Made by a program: the position numbers and the translations under genes. From contig CM055103.1 in NCBI GenBank assembly GCA_029204225.1, positions 56,625,078 to 56,689,077 on the forward strand: a DNA stretch of 64,000 nt, written 5' to 3'. Origin of the DNA: Diphasiastrum complanatum (taxonomy: Eukaryota > Streptophyta > Lycopodiopsida > Lycopodiales > Lycopodiaceae). The notes under the pieces were generated by a model, which worked only from the letters and a program-made list of their open reading frames with translations, had not been told where the DNA came from and ran no database searches. The stretch's first letter is position 1. The number at the start of each line of letters is the position of its first letter. Of the stretch, positions 55,551-64,000 are shown piece by piece.

Positions 55551-56980
55551 ATGGGTGGTGCATCCCAGAGGTCGCCACATTTTTTCGTAATCCCCTTCCA
55601 TGGCCATATCATCCCTGCCTTCGCCTTCTCCAAACCCTAGCTCTTCGAGTCTCTTCGTCTCCTTCCTCTCCCCTCACCACAGGCTCTCGCGCATGCAGGA
55701 GGCTCTCGATCGCGGTGCCCATCCCCATATCCGCCTGGTTGGATTGCCTGACAATATCCCTGCTGATCAGCCCGGCATCGATGAGGGCGTCAACAGCATC
55801 AGCTGGGCAGCCGATGTCACAGAATCCATGGTTGATGTGTTTGATCGCTTCATTGAAACCTCCATGGCTGAAGCAGCACGGGATCAAAGCGCTCCTGCGG
55901 CTCCTGTTGGGATTATCAGTGACAATCTGCTCTCGTGGACGCAGGATGCGGCGAATTGATGGCGCATTCCCAGGTATGTGTTGTATCCATCCCCTGCTGC
56001 AATGATGTCGGTCTTGTTTTACTTGCCGCCGCTGCTTTCGAAGGGGCTGGAGCCTCCTAGGTCAAGGCACATTGAGAAAGGGTTAGACGGTGAGGGCGAG
56101 GTTGAGGTTGTCACCGTGCCAGGGCTTCCGCCCCTTCGCACCACCGACATTCATAGTGCGCTTATGAACACGACGGCAAGCTTCGGCCGTGATTTCTATA
56201 TTCGACACTGTCTTCGGCTTCATGAGGCTGCAGGGATTCTTATTAACACCTTCCATGAGTTGGAGCCGAGCACCATTGCTGCTCTGGAAGCCAGGCGCAA
56301 AACCCTAATTCGGTTCCAATTTTGCCTGTGGGCCCTCTCTTGCCTGCAGCATACCTGGATGAAAAGGCGTTGGATGCCTTCAGAAAGGAGGCTGATGCAA
56401 GAGAGAATAAGCATGAGTGCTTACGATGGTTGGATGCACAAACAGACGCTTCTGTTCTGTTCATCTCTTGCAACCTTTCCTTTGGGTGCTGCGTTCCCCA
56501 CCTTCATGCCCCAGTTCGCTGCCCCCTTCACCTGCCACGCTTCTTCCAGAAGGTTTTCTTCAACGAACCGCAAATCAAGGGTTTATCATCTTCTCGTCTT
56601 GGGCTCCTCAGCTGCAAATTTTAGCTCACTCTGCAGTTGGTGGTTTCTTGACGCAGTGTGGCTGGAATTCTACTTTAGAGAGCATCTTGATGGGCATACC
56701 TATGCTTGCCATCCCTGAGTTTGCTGATCAGAGGACAAACTGCAGAATGTTAGTGGACCAGTGGCAGATAGGTCTGGAAATTAGAAAAGGAGTACATGGT
56801 ATTGCGTGCAGGGAGGAAGTAGAGAGGAAAGTGAGATGCTTGATGCAAGACGAAGAGGGAAAGAATCTTAGACTTCGTGCCAAAGATTATGGGAGTTTGG
56901 CGAGGGTTGCCACAGCAGTAAATGGTTCTTCGCACAAAAATCTGGAGCTTTTAGTGCAGTGGTTGCTAAGAGCTTGTTAA
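55551..56980 (+). pseudogene. UDP-glycosyltransferase pseudogene, full length
   Basis: Family 1 glycosyltransferase, moving sugar from UDP-sugar to small molecules in the cytosol. ATG 55551 gives MGGASQRSPHFFVIPFHGHI (catalytic His in GHIIP). Frame shift near 55640, then FVSFLSPHHRLSRMQEALDR, GAHPHIRLVGLPDNIPADQP, a TGA at 55957 amid a small indel, IPRYVLYPSPAAMMSVLFYL, VPGLPPLRTTDI, ILINTFHELE. Shift near 56300 to PVGPLLPAAYLDEKALDAF and LRWLDAQTDASVLFIS, shift near 56470 to the PSPG box (SSWAPQLQILAHSAVGGFLT, then QCGWNSTLESI and PEFADQRTN), ending RAC-stop at 56980. The usual HCGWNS reads QCGWNS. Total about 476 codons, normal for the family, no intron. Three frameshifts and two stops. The subfamily was not determined. 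Confidence 0.93.
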
Positions 56981-58127
56981 TGCTAAATCAAACAATCGTT
57001 GTTGAATTCTTGGAGCTCTACTGTAGCACGACTAATAATAAGCAGCAAAATAGAGGATTTTCTAATCATCACAGAGAGATGGTTTATTGAAAGTGTGCTT
57101 GCAATGTGTGATTTGGTACAGCAGCAAACTGTTTAAATATATGCCATTTAGTATTATGTGACATTGAAGCACCAGTCAGATCTAAAGAAGATTTGGCAAG
57201 TGCGTTGAGACCCTTGTCCATTTATTGATTGCCATCATAAGGCATTTATGTAACAAATGACTTCTGTATCCATTGACAGCAGTTTATTTGATATCAGTAT
57301 GTGGACCGGTTGTCATCCACATGCAAAAAACATTCTCTGGGGACAAATTTCTCAAATATTTATTGAAAGAACTGTGTCGTTAAGTAACTTTGACTTCACC
57401 TTTAGCTTGGTTTTATTAGGTGGAATATCATCGACCTCAATGAATAAAAACCCCGTGGTATTGGATTTATCTGTAATGATATGTGATTCTTTTAGAATTC
57501 TCTGTTCTGATCAAAGATGCAGTACGCATTCCAGGAATTCCCGTTAGGGTTCCCGGATCGCAAATTTTTTTGATTATTTTTTTCAGAGTTTGCCAATATG
57601 GGTATCATGTGAGGATTTTAGAAAAGCAGTTGTTATGCAATTCTGTTTCTTGGTTTCAGATGGTTAAGCAGCCCACAAATCAGAAAACTTTTCAAAAAAC
57701 TTGCTGGTTGTCAGAAGTTTCTGGTTGTTTAGAGTTGGCTGCATTCATTGGCTTCAGTATATTTGCATTTACTGTACATATCTGCAGCAATAATGTGCTC
57801 TTCATGAAGATATATCTGCATTCACTGTCCATATCTGCAGTAGTAAACTGCTCTTCATTTCAATAGCAACCAGCAGCGGATCGGAACGAGGAAAAAATTT
57901 GAAATTTTTTTTGCGATCTGGGACCACGTTTCTGGTCCCGGATCGTCCCCCCAAGCTATTAATGCAAATAATTTACTCTGGTTCTGATACAAGTACACTT
58001 CAGATTGTCTACTATCAGATTTGCTCGAAAGATTCCACTGAAGTTCATCCAGATATTTCTATATTCGTTGTAGTTGATTGGAAGTGTGCGCCTGCTGCTT
58101 GTTCAAGATTATCCAGTTGAATCAACC

Positions 58128-58133
<6 letters not shown>
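56981..58133. other. UGT 3' flank; no gene
   Basis: No coding domain. A short hairpin GGGACCA-CGTTTC-TGGTCCC lies near 57921-57940, between T-rich stretches and next to GGATCG words that also occur at 57554. Confidence 0.45.
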
Positions 58134-58180
<47 letters not shown>

Positions 58181-58216
58181 ACACACACACACACACACAC
58201 ACACCCACACCCACAC
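58134..58216. repeat. Compound microsatellite (GA)n(CA)n
   Basis: GA repeat 58134-58177 followed without gap by AC repeat to about 58205, then ACCCAC interruptions to 58216. Confidence 0.98.
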
Positions 58217-58745
58217 GGACAGTTTTTCTCTTGCCATAGAAGATTTGCGAGGAAATGGTTTTAAGGTCATGTGGTCAGTTTCCACCGGCCAAAGTAGTTT
58301 TGACATGCCCACCATTCTCTAAAATTATGAGCACATGCTATTCTCAAAGTTGTGGGGATTTTGATAATTCTATGCATGTTGAAGTTGATGATTTGAAACT
58401 GTGAAATGGACTCCATAAGGCAAAGGATTGAATGCCTCCTTTGTTATGTTAAATGCTATCCTAGGACCTAGACATAACATCGATATGTTGTTTGACATGT
58501 TGCTATGTAATGTTTGGTAGCTTTGGTATTAATGAGTAGAATTTTGATTATGTTGTATGAGCTTATGAATGCATCTTGATTAGGGCATTTCCAATTCCTC
58601 TCGATTCTGATTTGGTGGAAGGCTTGAGGCTAAAGTGTTGTACTTGAAGGCTCCCTGGCTGGCTAAGGTTTGATATTGATTGCTAATTTGCTTAGGTAGT
58701 GAACTTCAATTATCAAGAAGGGGCTTGGTAGATATTATATTGATG

Positions 58746-60519
58746 TGTTACAGACATAAAATGGCAATTATGCTTGCTAACCAGTTTTAATTGACAATGT
58801 GGGCACCCAATTTTTCATGGTCAATTTTTTGTTTTAAGGGCCCATTTAATATTCATTAAATATAGGCTTTTGATAAGATAGTGGAAACCAACATATGGTA
58901 TTTGTCATTTAGTTTGGGGTGACCTAACCTTAATTTGTAGGCTATATATATGTGGTTGCTCTATCAAGTTGGCAGCTTACAATTCGGTCCTCGACCTCTT
59001 TGAAGGTCTTCGATGTAAGGGACTAATTATTGATGTTTATTCAATGTTATCATCGTAGGAAATTGCTAATGATATAGCCTACACGATCATGTGATATCAC
59101 ATATGTGATTGAGTTCATAACATAATGTTAGAGCACTTCTCTTGGCCTGTGGAGATTTACTTGTGGTAATTGAACTTTGCTCAACAATTGGACAACAATT
59201 TTATGTAGTGATTGCTTGTGGCAATTAATTGCAATTGGCAATTCTCTCTGTGGCAGGAATTGGACATTGCTCCACTTCTGCGTACCTTTGTTTCTTCTAA
59301 TAGTTAGCTTTGGTTACATTCTGGGCAACGATTCACCTCCATCAGCCTATCTCTTGTAGAGATTGATCTGCATGAGGCTTTTGTGCTTTTTGTTTGCTTC
59401 AACAATTCATTAAGATTCACTTATAAATAGGTTTGAATCTCTTTAACATTTGGTTTCCTTTTACCATTTATGTTAGTGATATGACCTTTTTTCATTCTTT
59501 TCTTCAACGATTAGCTTCTTGGTAGCCTTTGGAGGAACATTCCATATGCTTATTGGACCTTGTTGCAACAATGATATATATGTAGCCTCAATTACCTTCA
59601 ACTATGAGACTCTTGGGTCATTTTTTGTTAGCTATTGAGCTTCTAGAGGGTCTTTGTCAACATTTCATCCTTTTTTGATCTCATTGGCTAAGGATGGAAG
59701 ATTTCTACATTGGTGAGAGCTCATCTCTCTACTTCAATAGCTAGCAATCAATTCCGCCACCATTAGTAATCAATTTTTTTATCCTCTTCTTCGTTAGATA
59801 GCCCCCAATGGTGTAGGCCAATTTGTGCAAATGTAATGGGGGCAGGCGATTGTGGTTACATTGTGACCCCCTCCTTATGTAAGTTTGACTAAGTTTGTGT
59901 AAGTGGGCTCAAGTGGTCATCATCTTATCCATGCATCTACCTTGAGGACCTTGCCTCCATGATGGCTAGGAGCCTCCAAAATAACGTTTGGCACTTGTGT
60001 GTTGAAGTCTAGCTTGAGCAATTCCTTTGTGTTTTTTGTTCTCCGTCATTGCTTAGTTATCTCTCTCTAGTTTTTATGGTGTTATGTGGGAGTTAAGGTA
60101 CTCCATAGCAAGTGCCAATTTTACAACTAGGAAGAGTAGCCCACCAAGCCTTTGAGTAGGGGCATCAAGGGACCCTAGTAGGTGCGCCCTCCTACTAGTT
60201 CCCCATGACTCTTATGAGATGGCTAATTTTGGCCCAAGGACTATTATGTGATCATGGCTCAAGGTTGAGGCCCAAGGTCTAGGAAAATGACCAATACCCA
60301 TGGTAAGGTCCTCCTAACACCTCGCTAGGTTTCATATCTCCATCCAAGGCATAGACACCTACATGTCCTTATTCAAGGACACAAGTAGCTTAATTCAAAA
60401 GCACCTATCCTTAATCCAGGGGTACTTCTTATCCAAGGGTGACTCGCCATTTACCCCCCAGACACTAAATGGGCACATAGGGGTTACTGAAGTACTACTA
60501 GTTACATAGGTATGTAACA
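58746..60519 (-). repeat. Chromodomain gypsy 3' LTR
   Basis: On the minus strand the element body ends in a polypurine tract (GGGGGGAAGG, 60520-60535), directly followed by TGTTACATACC. A matching end GTCTGTAACA falls at 58746, giving a 1774 bp LTR with 7 bp inverted ends (TGTTACA/TGTAACA). The 5' LTR is beyond the right edge, so the length cannot be checked here. No coding sequence inside. Confidence 0.65.
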
Positions 60520-60554
60520 TTCCTTCCCCCCTTAACTTAAATTTTTTCTTGTAG

Positions 60555-61430
60555 GAAAAAATTTTAGAAATTCTTCTGGAGATCAGCCTCCTTTCCCCAA
60601 GTATCTTTCTCTTCTGACTTGCCCCTCCACTTGATTAAAAATTCTCAAAGCACTCTACTCCTTAGAGTTTTCTGCCGGCTATTAACAATCGCCTCGGGTT
60701 CAGGTGGTCCACTCGTGGACTCATCACGAAGAAGCTCTACTAGATCTTCCACAGGGACCAGGGTTTCTCCAACCCCCAACGAGGGTTTTAACTTACTAAC
60801 GTGAAAAACATGATGAATTTCAACGTTAGCTGGAAAGTCTAGTTTGTATGCAACCTTGTTAATCACTTGGATAACTTTAAAAGGACCGCAATATCTAGGT
60901 GCAACTTTGCACACTTACCAGTTTTCGATTCCCTAGAGTGACTAGGGACCCTCAAAAACACCATGTCATTCACCTTGAATTTCTTGTGCTTCCGAGACAG
61001 ATCAACATAGTGTCTCGCCTTGTCTTGGGCACTTCTTATGTTGTCTTTAGCCAACTGTAACATTTCTTGTATATTTGCAAGGAAATCAGCTGCGGCTTGC
61101 ACCCTTGAGTTTTTTATGCCAACATTAATCGGTGATCGAGGTTGATAACCATACATAAGCATGAAAGGGCTGAACCCAGTCGCTGAGTGTTTTGCACTAT
61201 TGTATGAAAATTCCACCAGTGGAAGGTAATTTCCCAATCTGACTGCCGATGGCCCACATATGCTTGCAACATGTTTTCCATCGTCTGATTAGTCCTTTCC
61301 ATTTGACCGTCTGATTCATGATGATCTGTAGAACTCATAGTTAAAGTTGTTTCCAACTTTTCAAACACTGCTTGCCAAAAATTTTTAGTGAATTTTGGGT
61401 CACGGTTATTGACAATATTGCAAGGCAACC
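60555..61430 (-). pseudogene. Gypsy chromodomain and integrase C-terminal half
   Basis: Reading leftward: integrase core end (CNIVNNRDPKFTKNFWQAVF, STDHHESDGQMERTNQTMEN), then FSYNSAKHSATGFSPFMLMY, ARHYVDLSRKHKKFKVNDMV, APRYCGPFKVIQVINKVAYK, HHVFHVSKLKPSLG, then past a TGA near 60645 a chromodomain EFLIKWRGKSEEKDTWGKEA. The chromodomain places this in the chromovirus branch of Ty3/gypsy; it can steer integration to marked chromatin. There are frame changes near 61230, 60900 and a TGA in the chromodomain (likely from CGA). Confidence 0.93.
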
Positions 61431-62460
61431 CGTATAGTCGAAAAAGCTTCTCAACAAAAAATTGAGTTAATTTGAAGCTTTAACCATAGTTTTAGCTGGG
61501 ATAAATTGAGCAAACTTCGTAAGTCTGTCAACAATGACCCAAACAGAATCATGGCCCTTCTTTGTACGTGGAAGCTCGACCACAAAATCCATAGAAATAC
61601 TTTTTCACTTTCCAGTAGGAATATCCAATGGATGTAATAGGCCACTAGCGTTTAGCCTTTAACTTTATTTAATTGACACTTAGTACATCTAAGTACATAA
61701 GCCTCTACTTGACTTTTCATCTTAGGCTACCAAAAGTGCCGCCTAACTAAGTCAAGTGTTCTTTGTATACCCGGATGTCCTACGCATGGCCTATCATGAC
61801 ACTCATGCAGAATTGGGCCCTAATTGTGTCATTCTTCGGTACACAAACCTTGCCTTTACGAAACAAGATCCCATTTCGTATAGCGAAATTCAGTTTAATC
61901 TTTCCCTGATTCGAGGAATCCTACTCACTCGAATCGACTCCATAAAGTACTTGTTGCCAATAAATTCCCAAAAATGGGTCGGACTCAAAAAGTTCTAGGA
62001 GAGATTGAAATAATCTCGGTTGTATATTAGTAAGACTGATTAATAACCGGTAAACGACTCAAAGCATCCGCTAGAGTGTTTTGACTTACTTTACAATATC
62101 GTATTGAGAAGTCAAATACCTGCATTAGCTCAGCCCATCTAGCTTGTCTCCCTTTTAAATCTGTAGCATCACAGATATAACAGAGTATTTGATGATCAGT
62201 CAGAACATCAAATTTGGCTCCATACAAATAATGTCGCCAAATTTTCAAGGTATGAATAATAGCAAAAAGCTCATTTTCATAGGTAGAATATCTAGATTGA
62301 GCTGGATTGAGTCTCTTGCTTTCAAAATCAACATAATGTCCATTCCTGCATCAAGACAGTCCAATTGCATAATCACTGGCATCGGTCCTAACCACAAATG
62401 GTTTCCTAGGATCATCAATGATCAAGATTGGTCCAGTTGTCACACTTTTCTCTCAAAACT
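61431..62460 (-). pseudogene. Gypsy RNase H and integrase zinc-binding region
   Basis: RNase H: KPFVVRTDASDYAIGLS (near 62350-62400), YSTYENELFAIIHTLKIWRH, FDVLTDHQILCYI and ADALSRLP near 62040. Then the integrase HHCC region in broken frames ([28 protein letters not shown], 61650-61770). Several stops and shifts. Order matches the rest of the chromovirus. Confidence 0.88.
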
Positions 62461-62529
62461 ATTGTTCATATCCTCCGTCCACACCACTAGTGGACTCCTA
62501 GCCCTCCGGCTAAGTTTTTTGAAAGCCTT

Positions 62530-62802
62530 TCAAAACTTGAGCGAGAGAAAATGCCATCCTAGCAAATTGGGGTATATGTGGACGGAAAAATACCACGAAA
62601 CCCAAGAATGACTTGATTTAATGCGAATTTGATGATACCCTGATCTTAGATCTATCTTGGTAAAGTACCTTGCACCAGCAAGGTAATCTATCAGGTCATC
62701 ATCCATTCGTGGAGACCTATTCTTAATTGTAGCTTTGTTCAAAAACATCATTGAATTCTTGCTTAAGTTCACTATAGGCTTCAAATTCAGGAGTGTTCTC
62801 AC
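62530..62802 (-). pseudogene. Gypsy reverse transcriptase, N-terminal part with palm deleted
   Basis: The frame reads [35 protein letters not shown], the RT fingers and first palm motif, then jumps to [15 protein letters not shown], sequence that belongs well downstream. The block with the YVDD active site is absent, so the element lost roughly 150 codons of RT. Confidence 0.85.
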
Positions 62803-63252
62803 TAGGTATATTCATGGCATCAAGTTTAAGAATCTCATTATTGCAACAAATTAGCTTTTTGTAAAAACATAAATAAAAATTTATACTACTGTGTTCTTTA
62901 TTAAAGAGTTAATCTCATGCTTAGAGTAAGGTTTAGTACTTGTAGCATCAACACTTAAACTAGCACGAATCTTTATTAAAGAACAATCATGCATAGAATT
63001 TAAGGATTTTTCAACAAAATCAATCTTCAAATATTTATTTTTATGATAATGCCATTGTTGCCCAAGAACAACATCCACATTTGCCAAATCAACGGTATGG
63101 AATTCTAGTTTTTCAGAATAATCTAGTATGTGCAATGGTATATTAGAAACCACATAATCCATGGGTTCGGAATTACATTCAGACGCCATTGTCACACAAT
63201 ATTTTTTCTCACTTTGCATTTATGTGGTTTAGCATCTGCACCAAATTTGCAT
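62803..63252 (-). pseudogene. Gypsy protease remnant
   Basis: The 63219-62881 frame contains SNIPLHILDYSEKLEFHTVD and ANVDVVLGQQWHYHKNKYLK, matching the flap and DVILGMDWL region of chromovirus retropepsins. The catalytic D-S/T-G would lie at the end of the previous frame, which reads VNVLFDRVPL, so Asp is kept but the Gly is lost. One frameshift and stops separate it from gag. Confidence 0.8.
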
Positions 63253-63960
63253 TTATAAAATTATGAGTGGAACCCGGTCAAAAAGTACATTAACAACGCG
63301 TCCTCCAATTTTACCCTTATTCCAAATTAAGTCATTAGGTCCATAAAACATTGAACTAAGAAAACAAGTATCCATCTCATTACTTTGAGATATGATACAT
63401 GAAGTTGAGGCTTTGTTTTTGACACAATCCCGTGCAAGGTGACCCTCTCCATTGCACTTGAAGCAAAGATTCTTTTTCCGAGCTTCCGCTAGGTCTTTCT
63501 TGCCATTTTGATGTTTATTAAAGTGGTGTTTGGGTTTTTTAGAATTAGGATTTGAAGATGCCTCATAGGTAACTTTCTTATCCTTTCTTTTAAATTGAAA
63601 ACCCTTTTTCTGCTCATTAGGGTGATGATTCTTAGGTGGCTTAGGAGTATCATCAAAATTTGTTGCAGCCCTAATAACATTTTCTAGGGTGTTAGGTTGG
63701 TTCCTTCTAACATTCACTTGATAGTTTTTAGGTAACCCATCAGTAAACATGAGCATCTGTATCTTTGGAGGTATTTCACAATAAAGAGGAGTAAGATACT
63801 CATGAAAATCTTGAATGAATTGATCAAGGCCTTTAGTCATGGTTAAACCCGAAAGCTTTTGGAAATGTTCATAATCATCTAACAAGGGAAGGAAGTATTT
63901 CTTACGTCCATCTCCAGTATGTGGAGTTTGGAATAATTCATGACATGGATAGCCAGTCAC
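63253..63960 (-). pseudogene. Gypsy gag with zinc knuckle, 5' part beyond window
   Basis: 235-codon frame: LDQFIQDFHEYLTPLYCEIP, LMFTDGLPKNYQVNVRRNQP, ENVIRAATNFDD, a basic linker, and zinc knuckle CFKCNGEGHLARDC (CX2CX4HX4C) near 63420-63460. The similarity continues upstream of 63960 beyond the window edge in other frames. Gag binds element RNA and forms particles. Confidence 0.9.
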
Positions 63961-64000
63961 TCCAATGTATAAGATTACTAGTTATGCCTCATCATTTCAG

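Noticed and set aside
58940-58960. TATATATAT as a promoter for a plus-strand gene
   Set aside because: No coding region follows on the plus strand, and the stretch lies within the putative gypsy LTR.

Overview
The window is plant nuclear DNA from a large, repeat-rich genome. The evidence is layered plant-type Ty1/copia and Ty3/gypsy retrotransposons with tRNA-iMet primer sites, a plant Helitron, a LINE scrap, a nuclear copy of plastid ndhA-ndhI, and two decayed but clearly plant genes: a UDP-glycosyltransferase and an LPR1-type multicopper oxidase. No intact host gene was found. The lineage cannot be fixed from the sequence alone. A vascular plant with a bloated genome fits.

Layout. 1-3.0 kb: a gypsy 5' relic (primer site plus gag start), three small look-alike hairpins, then unrecognised sequence. 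3.0-11.6 kb (minus strand): an old copia element A, itself joined to another copia integrase fragment, and split by a young copia element B (5011-11440) that landed inside A's gag. B has near-identical LTRs, a perfect primer site, a polypurine tract and one gag-pol frame with a single in-frame TGA. 12.4-18.2 kb (minus): a decayed Helitron with Rep and PIF1-type helicase regions. Downstream of the helicase lie a spliced-looking gene fragment of unknown family and a GIY-YIG nuclease domain. 18.6-20.2 kb: plastid ndhA (group II intron end plus exon 2) and ndhI. 21.2-23.2 kb: microsatellite, tandem duplication, copia 3' end. 23.2-25.7 kb: an unrecognised gene family 'X', whose C-terminal part recurs in a diverged copy at 31.3-32.4 kb. 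26.0-28.8 kb: a complex short-unit minisatellite that switches strand at an (AT)n tract and carries recurrent GC-rich hairpins.

29.9-31.0 kb: internally deleted copia D, then a cluster of restriction-site-like palindromes. 33.1-35.8 kb: degraded gypsy. 35.9-38.9 kb: truncated copia C, a relative of B. 39.0-39.5 kb: LTR piece and LINE 3' end. 41.9-48.4 kb: a large non-coding LTR element (LARD-like) whose left LTR is flanked by both a polypurine tract and a primer site. 49.6-53.0 kb: adjoining LTR ends, then a 2.6 kb segment bounded by 233 bp inverted repeats. 53.25-54.33 kb: LPR1-like multicopper oxidase pseudogene with a recognisable GT-AG intron. 54.8-57.0 kb: GC-rich region with duplicated G-boxes upstream of a full-length UGT pseudogene. 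58.7-64.0 kb: the 3' two-thirds of a chromodomain gypsy element on the minus strand, running off the right edge.

Most coding segments are transposon proteins in various states of decay. The only nearly intact reading frame is copia B. The features most likely to repay work are the Helitron with its GIY-YIG and spliced passenger, the duplicated family X, and the hairpin-bearing minisatellite.
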